From assembly GCF_014202225.1 (NCBI RefSeq), contig NZ_JACHGE010000013.1, forward strand, positions 1 to 61,910: a stretch of DNA of 61,910 nucleotides, written 5' to 3'. Both the position numbers and the translations under genes were made by a program. Source of the DNA: Algibacter amylolyticus (GTDB lineage Bacteria > Bacteroidota > Bacteroidia > Flavobacteriales > Flavobacteriaceae). The notes beneath the pieces are model-generated. The model worked only from the letters and a program-made list of their open reading frames with translations, had not been told where the DNA came from and did no database searches. This document shows, piece after piece, positions 53,641-61,810 of the stretch. Position 1 is the stretch's first letter. Every line of letters begins with the position of its first letter.

Positions 53641-54963
53641 ATGAAGTATTTCCTATTATTAATCATTAGTTTTTTAAGTATAGGGGTAACGCACTCTCAA
53701 ACTAATGGCGAGCTAGAATTAACGCTAGAAGGCTGTTTTATTTTGGCTATTCGAAATAATCTAGATTTAAAACAAAACGACATGGAGGTGGAAAAGCAGA
53801 AGCTTTTAAGTAATAGAGCTAAATGGCATTTTCTGCCCGATGTTGGAATTGGTATTACCCAAGATTATGAATTTGGATTTAATATTGAGCCCTCTACAAA
53901 TACCAGAGTTAACGAAGATTTCCTTTCTAACGATATGTATTTAAGTGCCTCAATGGATGTAATAAACTTTTCGAATTTTAGTAGTTTTAAAAGAGCAAAG
54001 GCTAGTGTTAAAAAATCTGCTGCCGATGCCAAAATTGCAAAACGAGATTTATTATTAACCATAGCACAGTTTTATTTAGATGTTATGTTTAATGATGAGT
54101 ATTTAAAATTATTAAATAACCAATTAGCAGAAAGTGATAAACAAATTAATAGGTTAAACGATGCTTTAAGCTATGGTTACATTGCTAAAAGTGAATTGTA
54201 TGATGCTATTGCAGAACATGCCATAGATAAAAAAAATGTAGAGCTAGGTGAAAATAGTAAAAAAAGAGCATTACTAAATTTACTATATCTCCTTAATTAT
54301 AATGTGGATACCGATAAAGTTGTTTTTTATGATAACCTTTTTGAGGTTGATGAAAAGGCTTTAAAAGATAAGTCCTATTATATAGATAAAGTTCTTGCTA
54401 ATAACCCAATTGCTAAAAGCGCCGATTATGCTGTAGACATAACCAAAGCATTAATAGGAGAAGTAAGAGGGAGAGTTTTACCAAAACTAAGTCTTAAATA
54501 TCAAGTAGAGTCCTTTTATGTGCGAAGCTTGTCAGAAGATAATGAAGATCTTTTTCCTTTTAAAACTCAATATAGAGATAATAAAACAAACTCTATAGGA
54601 GCAACTTTAAGCATTCCAGTTTTTAATGGTTTAAAAAATAGTTATGATGTTCAAGTGGCTAAACTCGATCATGAAAAAGCAGTTATGGCAAAACAGGTGG
54701 TAAATAATAATTTAATTTTCGAGGTAGAAAAGGCATATCAGGATATTGGAGATGCTATCGTAGAGTATAAATCTTCAAATGAGGTGTTATTGTCTTCAGC
54801 TGAATCATTTAGGACCTCAAAGCTTAAATATGAAGAAGGTAAAATTAACGCGTTCAATTTTGCAATTGCTAAGAGAAACTTACTAAAATCTGAATTAGAT
54901 GTTATTACAGCCAAGTATAAGTGGTATTTTAACTCAGTAAAACTTGACTTAATTACCGATTAA
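53641..54963 (+). CDS. TolC-family outer-membrane efflux protein
   Basis: A signal peptide (1-19, ending THSQ) is followed by two OEP repeats of coiled-coil helices, the first starting LTLEGCFILAIRNNLDLKQ and the second starting IDKVLANNPIAKSADYAVDI. The 440-residue length is normal for TolC. It is the first gene of the peptide export locus and should form the outer-membrane duct for the C39 exporter and HlyD-like adaptor 4 kb downstream. A weak promoter with TATCTTGC near 53602 precedes it. Confidence 0.9.
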   Translation: MKYFLLLIISFLSIGVTHSQTNGELELTLEGCFILAIRNNLDLKQNDMEVEKQKLLSNRAKWHFLPDVGIGITQDYEFGFNIEPSTNTRVNEDFLSNDMYLSASMDVINFSNFSSFKRAKASVKKSAADAKIAKRDLLLTIAQFYLDVMFNDEYLKLLNNQLAESDKQINRLNDALSYGYIAKSELYDAIAEHAIDKKNVELGENSKKRALLNLLYLLNYNVDTDKVVFYDNLFEVDEKALKDKSYYIDKVLANNPIAKSADYAVDITKALIGEVRGRVLPKLSLKYQVESFYVRSLSEDNEDLFPFKTQYRDNKTNSIGATLSIPVFNGLKNSYDVQVAKLDHEKAVMAKQVVNNNLIFEVEKAYQDIGDAIVEYKSSNEVLLSSAESFRTSKLKYEEGKINAFNFAIAKRNLLKSELDVITAKYKWYFNSVKLDLITD

Positions 54964-55060
54964 AGTAATTTTTAGTAGGAATTAGATTAACGGCTGTGGT
55001 AATTTAGACCAATTACTTTTAAACTCGTTAAACCGAAGTGCCTAGTTATTCTATTTTATA

Positions 55061-55068
55061 TAGATTTG
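55061..55068 (+). promoter_or_regulatory. -7 element of the precursor-peptide gene
   Basis: TAGATTTG is a perfect TAnnTTTG element 37 bases before the ATG of the small peptide. No clear -33 TTTG is visible. Together with the terminator behind the gene, it suggests a short monocistronic mRNA. Confidence 0.5.
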
Positions 55069-55104
55069 CAGAGTAATTGTTATTAACTCTTAAAATAGAA
55101 TATT

Positions 55105-55320
55105 ATGATAAAATTAAACGATTTAATCAAGGATTTAAATTATAACGAAATTGATGAAGTTGTAGCTGGAGGTTGCAGAGGTAGAAGAAGAAAAAGAAGT
55201 AGAAGAAGAAGATGTGGAGGAAGAGGTTCTAACTCTAGTTCAAGCTCGTCATCGTCATCATCGTCATCATCATCTGTTGCATGTGAAACACCAGAACCAC
55301 CTATTTACGTAGAAGGATAG
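55105..55320 (+). CDS. RiPP-like precursor peptide with Arg-rich and poly-Ser core
   Basis: The 71-residue product begins with an amphipathic leader MIKLNDLIKDLNYNEIDE, then VVAGG (residues 19-23), a double-glycine-type cleavage site for C39 exporters. The spacing Leu11, Glu15, Ile16, Val19 fits the leader consensus best if cleavage follows Ala21-Gly22; Gly22-Gly23 is the alternative. The core has Cys24, a basic block 25-36 (9 Arg, 1 Lys), Cys37, a Gly/Arg linker, 14 serines at 44-57, Cys60 and the acidic tail ETPEPPIYVEG. The serines use five different codons. No family is recognised. The next genes are an RRE-kinase and its exporter. Confidence 0.85.
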   Translation: MIKLNDLIKDLNYNEIDEVVAGGCRGRRRKRSRRRRCGGRGSNSSSSSSSSSSSSSSVACETPEPPIYVEG

Positions 55321-55336
55321 GATTTATATAATTTCA

Positions 55337-55373
55337 AAAAAAAACAGGTTACATATGTAAACCTGTTTTTTTT
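55337..55373 (+). terminator. Terminator behind the precursor gene
   Basis: AACAGGTT and ACAT pair with ATGT and AACCTGTT (one bulged A), flanked by A and T runs that extend the stem. It separates the peptide gene from the kinase gene and would keep peptide mRNA in excess. Confidence 0.85.
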
Positions 55374-55521
55374 GCTTAAAACTCAAAAAAATTAGGACAG
55401 TAAGTATTAATGCCAAGAACTGATTTTTTTATCTTCCCTCAAAATTATTAATGTACTAACCTTCAATACTAATTGTAGCGTCTAGTTATGTTAATTATAT
55501 TAAATAGCTTTACATCCTACT

Positions 55522-56706
55522 ATGTATAAACTCTCTAGTTATATAGAACTCAGCTCAGAAAAGGACAAAAACCAAGAACTTGAGTATTTCGCTTTAATTT
55601 CTACAAAGCGAACAAAAGTGTTTTTAATTAATGAAACTATTTTTAATTTTTTAAAGCATTTTGAAATGCCTAATACATTAACTGATGTTTTTAAGAATTA
55701 CAAAGCAGAATTCAAACTAGAAAAAAGTGAAGAGGTTAATTTATTAAAAGGTCAGTTAGAAAGCTTTTTTAATGATTTAGCTAAACGCCATTGGATTGTT
55801 CCTGAGGATAAGATTGAAGAATTACCAGAACTCGATACCTTGTTTAAGGAAAAGGACACGTTTTTAAATTATAAAGTCTTATCTGTTTTAGGTAACAATA
55901 AAATAACAGATGTTTACTTAGTTCGCGATCTAAAAACCAATAAAAAACTAGTTGTAAAACTCTTAAATAAATCTAAGTTTAAGGACGAAAAAAGTTTTGA
56001 TAAATACAGTACATATTTTGAGGAAGAATTTAATTTCGCTAATAAATTTAATTCTATTTATATAAATAAAACGCTTGGTTTTAAATCTTATAAAGAACAA
56101 CCCTATTTTTTATTAAAACCTATTGAGGGCGTGAGTATTTCTAAATATGTGAACAACAATAAGCTAAAAACACCGGAAAAGGTAAAGCTTATTTTAAAAA
56201 TGCTAAGAGGATTTTCTATTGTTCACCAAAACAAAGTTTATCATGGTGATATTCACTTTAGTAACGTAATGGTGCAAAAAAGCGGTGTTCCAGTAATTAT
56301 TGATTTTGGTTATGCCAATAACGTTGAAGTAAATATCGAAAACGCACAAGAAAAGGTGAGAAACGGAGGTGTTTATGCCTTTATTCCGCCAGAGCGTGCA
56401 TTAAGATCCTTAGATAGACGTTTCTCAAAAGTTACGCATTTTCAGGCAGAGGTGTATCAAATAGGTATTATTATATATTATATTTTTATAAAAGAATTAC
56501 CATTTAAAGCAGACACCTGGAAAACTATGGTGGACGAGAAACAACAGCTAAATTTAGGAGAAAACGAAGTGTTTTTAAAGCGTAAAATACCAAAACAGGT
56601 AAAAAAGTTTATAATAAAATGTTTAGAACCAAATCCAGAAAACAGATTTAGCAGTGCTACAGCTATGTACAATAATTGGAAAGCGATTACTAAAAAACTC
56701 AATTAA
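55522..56706 (+). CDS. PqqD-like (RRE) domain fused to Ser/Thr protein kinase
   Basis: Residues 20-100 resemble PqqD-like RiPP recognition elements: strands FALISTKRTKVFLINETIF, then a helix with TLTDVFKNY, and FFNDLAKRHWIVPE at the end. Residues 110-394 form a protein kinase with a degenerate Gly loop (LGNNKITDV) but intact catalytic residues: Lys146 in VVKLL, HGDIHFSN (Asp243, Asn248), and DFG at 261-263, followed by PPERAL. Lanthipeptide synthetases of classes III and IV also use a kinase to phosphorylate Ser/Thr, but the lyase and cyclase parts are absent here. I infer it binds the leader and phosphorylates the serine-rich core of the upstream peptide. An alternative is a regulatory kinase. 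Confidence 0.8.
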   Translation: MYKLSSYIELSSEKDKNQELEYFALISTKRTKVFLINETIFNFLKHFEMPNTLTDVFKNYKAEFKLEKSEEVNLLKGQLESFFNDLAKRHWIVPEDKIEELPELDTLFKEKDTFLNYKVLSVLGNNKITDVYLVRDLKTNKKLVVKLLNKSKFKDEKSFDKYSTYFEEEFNFANKFNSIYINKTLGFKSYKEQPYFLLKPIEGVSISKYVNNNKLKTPEKVKLILKMLRGFSIVHQNKVYHGDIHFSNVMVQKSGVPVIIDFGYANNVEVNIENAQEKVRNGGVYAFIPPERALRSLDRRFSKVTHFQAEVYQIGIIIYYIFIKELPFKADTWKTMVDEKQQLNLGENEVFLKRKIPKQVKKFIIKCLEPNPENRFSSATAMYNNWKAITKKLN

Positions 56707-56764
56707 AAATAAATACAATATATTTGAGGCTCTTAAAACCCCAAAACTATAACAGTAATATTAC

Positions 56765-59149
56765 ATGATAGACCAACAAATTAGAAATAACGATTGTGGT
56801 ATAAGTGCTGTAAAAACGGTTTATAATATTTTACATAAAAATGTAAGCCGGCAATATATTAAAGACGAGGTGTTTTTAAATCAAGAAGGCTCTAGAATGA
56901 GCGATTTAAAAACATTTTTTGATGATAATGGTTGCGAATCAAATTTTAGCCTTTTAGATGTTAATACAACTAAAAACAATACAGCCTACTTTAAAGACCT
57001 ATTTCCGTTTATAATTCCTGTAAAACATAAAAAGGAATTACATTATATTGTTATTAATGGTATAAAACGAGGAAGACTTAAGGTTTATGATTCCAATCGA
57101 GTTAAAACCTACTATATAACTTTACAAAAGTTAAAAAAGATAGCCCATTATTCAGATAGTTATCTGGATCAGGTATCCATGACAGAGCGATTAAATATTA
57201 TTATTAATAGCGAACTCGAAACCTATAAAGTTGACAAAAGTAAAGCCTTACGCGATAATGATGTAACGACATTATTTAATAAGCTAATGTACTTTGGGTA
57301 TTATCAAGAAAATTACCCGTTTACCGACAAAAAACTAGAAAAAAAGTTTTTAGAAGATTTAATTTTCGATCAAGATTTACTTGCCATTCCGGAGCATTTT
57401 AAAACGTTAGGCTTAAATAAAAGTAAAATTAAGGTTAAAGCGCCTTTAATTTTAACTGTAAAGGCAAAAGACAAAAGACCAATTGTACATCCAGACTATC
57501 CGGACAACGAGGAGAGCATGTACCTCAAATTACTTAGAGGGTTAAAATCCGATAGGAAACTGTGGTATATATACATTTTTACAGCAATTTTTGCAGCAAG
57601 TGTTACCCAGTTAGCTGTTTTTGTTAATCAAATATTAATAGATAAAGTTTTACCTAGTTTTCAGTTAAACATCTTAATACTATTTGTAATAGGTGTTGCT
57701 ATATTCCGAATTTTTAATATAGTAATATCACTCTATAAAAAGTTTATTAGTATCCATTTAGGAAACATTTTAGATAAATACTTTTTAGGGACCTTCGATC
57801 AGAAATTAAATGATTTCTCTATTCGTTTTATTCAGAATTTTAGGCGAGGCGATTTAACAGAACGTTTAAGCGATTCAAGAAAACTAAAAGATTTCTTTTT
57901 AAGATTTTTTACTAGAATACTAGTAGATATTGTAGTATCTATTTACTCGCTTATACTTTTGCTGTTTATAGATTGGCAACTTACAAGTATCGTTTTAGTA
58001 GTCATGGTGCTATTCTATATTTGGTTTAGGATTATGACCCCAATTTTAAAAACCAATGAGATGAAGAGGTTTGCAATTAAAGCAAATTACTTTTCTACCA
58101 TGATTGAAAAAATTGAAGGTATTCAGGTAATTAAAAGTTTTAAAATTGAAAACGTATTCTCTGAAAAAGTAAACGATAATATTGACGAGCTTATAAAAAT
58201 TCAAACAAAAGTTAAGTATTATAGTATTTTTAATTCTACTGTAGTGTCCTTAATAACCCTGTTTGCAGGACTTACCATATTAACCTTACTATCCAAAGAT
58301 GCTATTTTGCATCAAACTATTACTTTAGGGCAAATCATTACGTTTTTAGCGTTATCATCTAAAATATTTGGTTCTTTAAGTAGTATTTTAAGTGAAAACT
58401 TAACCTTGCAAGAAAACCTAGTTATCTTAAAAAGGTACTTCGATTTTAATGAAAAAGCAGAGGCACAATCCACAGAGAAAGCGATTACAAATGTTGATGT
58501 TACTACGGTTGATTTTAATCACGTTGGTTTTGAGTATATGCCAGGGACGCCAATACTACATGATATAAATATTAATATTAGTAAAGGCGAAAAAATTAAA
58601 ATAGAAGGAAAAAATGGATCAGGTAAATCTACGTTCTGTAAAATTTTAGCCTTGTTATATAGCCCAACTAAAGGAGCTATTAAAGTTAACGATGTTGATG
58701 TAAAGTTATACGATAAAAACACCATTAGAGATAATGTGTTATTAGTAAGTAACGAAGATATTTTATTCAACGAAAGCCTACTTTATAACATAACCTTTGG
58801 TAAAACTATTGATGCTTATGAGGTTATCCATATGGCTAAAAAGATTGATTTTTACGAATTTATAATATCTAACGATGAAGGTTTAGATTATAAAATAAGT
58901 GAAAACGGTAAAAATCTATCAACAGGACAACGAAAAAAGATATTATTACTTCGTGCTTTGCTTAGTAACGCTAGTATAATAATGTTAGATGAGGTTTTAT
59001 CTGGAATTGATACCGAATCAAGAGTAGTTATAGAAAAGACCTTAATGGACTCTAAAAAAGCGTTTTTAATAATATCTCATGAGGCTGTAAGTCATATGAA
59101 ATTCGACAAAACGTACGTATTGGATAACGGAAAATTAATGCTACAATAA
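56765..59149 (+). CDS. C39-peptidase-containing ABC exporter
   Basis: This 794-residue protein combines three functions. The N-terminal C39 peptidase has catalytic Cys11 in NNDCGIS, His93 in LHYIVI and Asp109 in VYDSN, so leader cleavage should be active. A six-helix transmembrane domain spans about 255-545, and the ATPase has Walker A GKNGSGKS (615-622), a variant signature LSTGQ, Walker B IIMLDEV and the H-loop ISHEA. Between peptidase and first helix lies an insert of about 140 residues (115-255) not usual for such exporters. It should cut and export the small peptide with HlyD and TolC. Confidence 0.92.
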   Translation: MIDQQIRNNDCGISAVKTVYNILHKNVSRQYIKDEVFLNQEGSRMSDLKTFFDDNGCESNFSLLDVNTTKNNTAYFKDLFPFIIPVKHKKELHYIVINGIKRGRLKVYDSNRVKTYYITLQKLKKIAHYSDSYLDQVSMTERLNIIINSELETYKVDKSKALRDNDVTTLFNKLMYFGYYQENYPFTDKKLEKKFLEDLIFDQDLLAIPEHFKTLGLNKSKIKVKAPLILTVKAKDKRPIVHPDYPDNEESMYLKLLRGLKSDRKLWYIYIFTAIFAASVTQLAVFVNQILIDKVLPSFQLNILILFVIGVAIFRIFNIVISLYKKFISIHLGNILDKYFLGTFDQKLNDFSIRFIQNFRRGDLTERLSDSRKLKDFFLRFFTRILVDIVVSIYSLILLLFIDWQLTSIVLVVMVLFYIWFRIMTPILKTNEMKRFAIKANYFSTMIEKIEGIQVIKSFKIENVFSEKVNDNIDELIKIQTKVKYYSIFNSTVVSLITLFAGLTILTLLSKDAILHQTITLGQIITFLALSSKIFGSLSSILSENLTLQENLVILKRYFDFNEKAEAQSTEKAITNVDVTTVDFNHVGFEYMPGTPILHDININISKGEKIKIEGKNGSGKSTFCKILALLYSPTKGAIKVNDVDVKLYDKNTIRDNVLLVSNEDILFNESLLYNITFGKTIDAYEVIHMAKKIDFYEFIISNDEGLDYKISENGKNLSTGQRKKILLLRALLSNASIIMLDEVLSGIDTESRVVIEKTLMDSKKAFLIISHEAVSHMKFDKTYVLDNGKLMLQ

Positions 59150-59153
59150 TAAA

Positions 59154-60413
59154 ATGAGTAAATATAGCTTAGATAATAAAAGATTATATGAAACCCGGGA
59201 AATTAATTTTATAAAAATTTTCTTTAGGATTTTATTGGTTTTTATAGGTATTGTTGTGGTAGGATTGTTTGTAATTCCTGTTAACGATGTGGTAACCTAT
59301 AATTATGGCGAAATCATATCAAAAAACCCAGAAATTAATTTTAAGGCCCCCTTTGAAATTATACCAAGAAAAACCTTTGTAAGTAAAGGCGATCGCGTTA
59401 CTAAAGGCGATACCTTAATGGAAATTGATAATGCTAGTGGTGAGTTTGTAACTATTTTTCAGCAAAATAAATCCATTGATATTGATAAATTAAATATAGA
59501 AGAAAAGGTTGCGTTTTTTAAAAAGCAAATAGAATTAGACTCTATACAATATATTAATAATCGTAAAAAAATTACTAACGAGTTAAGAAGTTTAGGGCAG
59601 CAGGCGTATTTATTAAATGAGCAAATTAAAATTAAGCGAAATAAATTAAGCTCGGATTCTATTATGTACAAAAAAGAAGTTATTAGTTTAATTGAGCTTA
59701 GGCAAGCCAATGACGACTATTTAACCTCTAGAAGCCAGTACTTGCAACTCGGAAATTTAAGAAGCCAATTAAAAGGTCAGTTCAGCTCGTTAGAAAACGA
59801 ATATTTACAAAGTAAAAACACTTTGGAAATTCAAATTTCCGATTTAATAGCCTCTCAAAATCGATTGGACCAACAAAAAGAGAATGTAAATTCTAAATTA
59901 GAAACCAGAGAGAAATCTATTGATATTGTTCAAGCAGCAGACAATAGGCAATTTTTAATATCAAATTTAGATGGCGTTATTGTAAATGTGTTTACCCAAA
60001 ACCAGAATTTAAGTTTTATAAATAAAGGCGAATCTTTAATTTCTATAACACCAGATTCTGAGAGTTTTTATGCCCGAGCACGGGTCAAGGAGCAAGATTT
60101 AAAATACTTAAAAGAAGGGCAAACCACGCATTTAAAATTAGATGCTTATTACTACTATCAATATGGGCCAATTAAGGGTGCATTAAGCTTTATACCTAAC
60201 AGAAAAGAGGTTGATAATAATTTTTACGTGCTAATTGATTTACCAGAAACGCAAAAGTTAAATTTAAGATCTGGGTATTCTTTTAAAGGCGATGTTATTC
60301 TAGAAAAAATGAAATTAGGAAAATATATTTTAAAGAAAGTATTTGAACAATACGATACGAAAATGAGTGTGCAAGAAGTTCCTGAAAAGCAAACTGGCGA
60401 TATTAGTATTTAA
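59154..60413 (+). CDS. HlyD-family membrane fusion protein
   Basis: The 419-residue adaptor has a cytoplasmic start, one membrane helix (about 22-44), a biotinyl-lipoyl-like half (FVSKGDRVTKGDTLMEID), a long coiled-coil hairpin (about 110-260), and a beta-barrel domain with LKEGQTTHLKLDAY. It starts 4 bases after the exporter gene. It should join the ABC exporter to the TolC-like duct, making a complete type-1-like export path. Confidence 0.92.
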   Translation: MSKYSLDNKRLYETREINFIKIFFRILLVFIGIVVVGLFVIPVNDVVTYNYGEIISKNPEINFKAPFEIIPRKTFVSKGDRVTKGDTLMEIDNASGEFVTIFQQNKSIDIDKLNIEEKVAFFKKQIELDSIQYINNRKKITNELRSLGQQAYLLNEQIKIKRNKLSSDSIMYKKEVISLIELRQANDDYLTSRSQYLQLGNLRSQLKGQFSSLENEYLQSKNTLEIQISDLIASQNRLDQQKENVNSKLETREKSIDIVQAADNRQFLISNLDGVIVNVFTQNQNLSFINKGESLISITPDSESFYARARVKEQDLKYLKEGQTTHLKLDAYYYYQYGPIKGALSFIPNRKEVDNNFYVLIDLPETQKLNLRSGYSFKGDVILEKMKLGKYILKKVFEQYDTKMSVQEVPEKQTGDISI

Positions 60414-60480
60414 TACATTATATAAATTCAGGCTTTTTGTAATACAATTCTAATAAAAACCTATAAACTATATCTTTAAG

Positions 60481-60514
60481 AACCCGCTTCAAATTATTTG
60501 AAATGGGTTTTTTT
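60481..60514 (+). terminator. Terminator of the export locus
   Basis: AACCCGCTTCAAA (60481-60493) pairs with TTTGAAATGGGTT over 13 positions with one mismatch and one G-U pair, followed by seven T residues. It ends the kinase-exporter-adaptor transcript. Confidence 0.85.
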
Positions 60515-60623
60515 AGTTTTGTATGGAAAGGTTAATTATTTTTGAGAACTTTTTTGTAGGTAAATACATTTGTAATTTGTAGGTTTTGTTAAGGTTTTTA
60601 TATGTTATATACGCATGTTGGCT

Positions 60624-61220
60624 TTAGTTTTTTGCAAACTCAATTAGTGGTTTAACATTTCCATTGTCAGCTTCTTTCAATGCATTAATATACTCTTTTC
60701 TAATTTCATTAGCTTTTACCATATTAGACTGATGCCACGAAAATATTTCATTTCCAAATATTGATTCCATAATTACGTCTGCCATCATTCTTGAATGTCT
60801 TCCATTTCCATTTGGGAAACAATGAATAGATACTATTCGATGCTTGAATCTAATTGCTATTTCTTCTGGTGAAAAGGTTTTGTTTTCTATCCAATATTTG
60901 GTATCGTCCAGTAAATTTTTTAATTCTAGCCCAATTTTTGTCCATGGAATTCCGATGTTTTTTTCAGTTCTTCTAAATTCACCAGCCCATTTCCATACGT
61001 CACCATACATTTTTTTATGTAAGTCTTTAACAAACTTTTCTGTCAAAATATTTTCAGGTTTCAAATTTGTGTGAATAGTCCATTCGACAGCTTTTTCAAT
61101 GTTCAGTTGCTCAAATTCATCCAACTCTCCTTGAGTCGTAATTGATTTTATTTTAAGACCATCCTTTTCTTCTTCTTCTAAGGGTGTTTGTCCATCTTTG
61201 TAAACGAATTCTAATCCCAT
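60624..61220 (-). CDS. Fic-domain protein (mobile mystery protein B type)
   Basis: The 198-residue protein has a Fic core with the full active motif HCFPNGNGRHSR (HxFxxGNGRxxR) near residues 133-144. Fic enzymes add AMP or similar groups to target proteins. Sequence and arrangement fit 'mobile mystery protein B', found with protein A on mobile elements. The upstream gene overlaps it by 10 bases. The pair looks like a toxin-antitoxin-type unit, but this is not proved. Its target is unknown. Confidence 0.88.
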   Translation of the reverse strand: MGLEFVYKDGQTPLEEEEKDGLKIKSITTQGELDEFEQLNIEKAVEWTIHTNLKPENILTEKFVKDLHKKMYGDVWKWAGEFRRTEKNIGIPWTKIGLELKNLLDDTKYWIENKTFSPEEIAIRFKHRIVSIHCFPNGNGRHSRMMADVIMESIFGNEIFSWHQSNMVKANEIRKEYINALKEADNGNVKPLIEFAKN

Positions 61221-61672
61221 AATGACTTTCTCATTTCTCGTTTTATTTCATTAGCAAGTTCCTTTATGGTTTTGGCTATCTTGTCATCTCCAATTCCTTG
61301 GTCCTCTAGTTTCATATTTTGATTGGTCCGTAATACTATTTTTTGAGCCAGTTTATCTGCTTTTTTCTGTATTAAATCGTCTATGGTCTCATTTTTTGGG
61401 ACCAATGCATATACCAATTTTAAATCCAGAGCCATGGCAACATCTTTTAAAGAATTGAGTGTTATCGTGCCATTAGCCTCACTTTCCTCAATTCTTTTTA
61501 CGCCTTGTCTTGTAATATTTAGTTTAGCACCAAGTTGGGCCATGGTCATATTAAGTGCAGTTCGAATAGTATTTATCCATCCACGTTCTGGGACCAGGAC
61601 CTTTCTGCTTTCAGAGAATGGTTGTAGCTTTTGGTCCAATTGTTCGATTAAAAGTTTTCGCTTATTTCTCAT
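61211..61672 (-). CDS. HTH regulator (mobile mystery protein A type)
   Basis: I start the gene at 61672 (MRNKRKLLIEQLDQ), because the longer reading from 61747 adds 25 unmatched residues and runs into the operator array. The 153-residue product has a Cro/XRE-like helix-turn-helix, MTMAQLGAKLNITRQGVKRIEESE, in its first half and a helical C-terminal part. It is the usual partner of the Fic protein and presumably represses its own operon through the repeats upstream. Confidence 0.88.
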   Translation of the reverse strand: MRNKRKLLIEQLDQKLQPFSESRKVLVPERGWINTIRTALNMTMAQLGAKLNITRQGVKRIEESEANGTITLNSLKDVAMALDLKLVYALVPKNETIDDLIQKKADKLAQKIVLRTNQNMKLEDQGIGDDKIAKTIKELANEIKREMRKSLWD

Positions 61673-61691
61673 TTTTTTGTAAATATTTAAG

Positions 61692-61792
61692 TTTACAAAA
61701 CATAAATAATGTAAACTTTTGTGTTTACAAATATATAAAAAAGTCAATATATAAGTTTACAAAAAATAAAAAAAGTAAACTTAAATGTTTAC
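61692..61792 (-). promoter_or_regulatory. Duplicated operator array and promoter of the HTH/Fic operon
   Basis: Six hexamers GTTTAC or its complement lie at 61692, 61712, 61724, 61755, 61775 and 61787, in the orders forward, reverse, forward, twice over. The second triplet repeats the spacing of the first with an exact 63-base shift. A perfect -7 element TATATTTG on the minus strand (61736-61729) overlaps the third site. This strongly suggests autoregulation by the HTH protein. Confidence 0.75.
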
Positions 61793-61810
61793 TTATGAAT
61801 GTTCTTTAAA

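Noticed and set aside
55225-55275. Serine tract seen as a simple-sequence repeat only
   Set aside because: Five serine codons are mixed, and the tract is in frame within a peptide that has a leader and exporter; some slippage in the TCA/TCG part remains possible.
55105-60413. Classic lanthipeptide locus
   Set aside because: No LanM, LanB/LanC, lyase or cyclase domain is seen; the kinase protein ends directly after its kinase domain.
61673-61747. 25-residue extension of the HTH regulator
   Set aside because: It covers the promoter and operator repeats and adds a Cys/Tyr-rich stretch unlike the family start.
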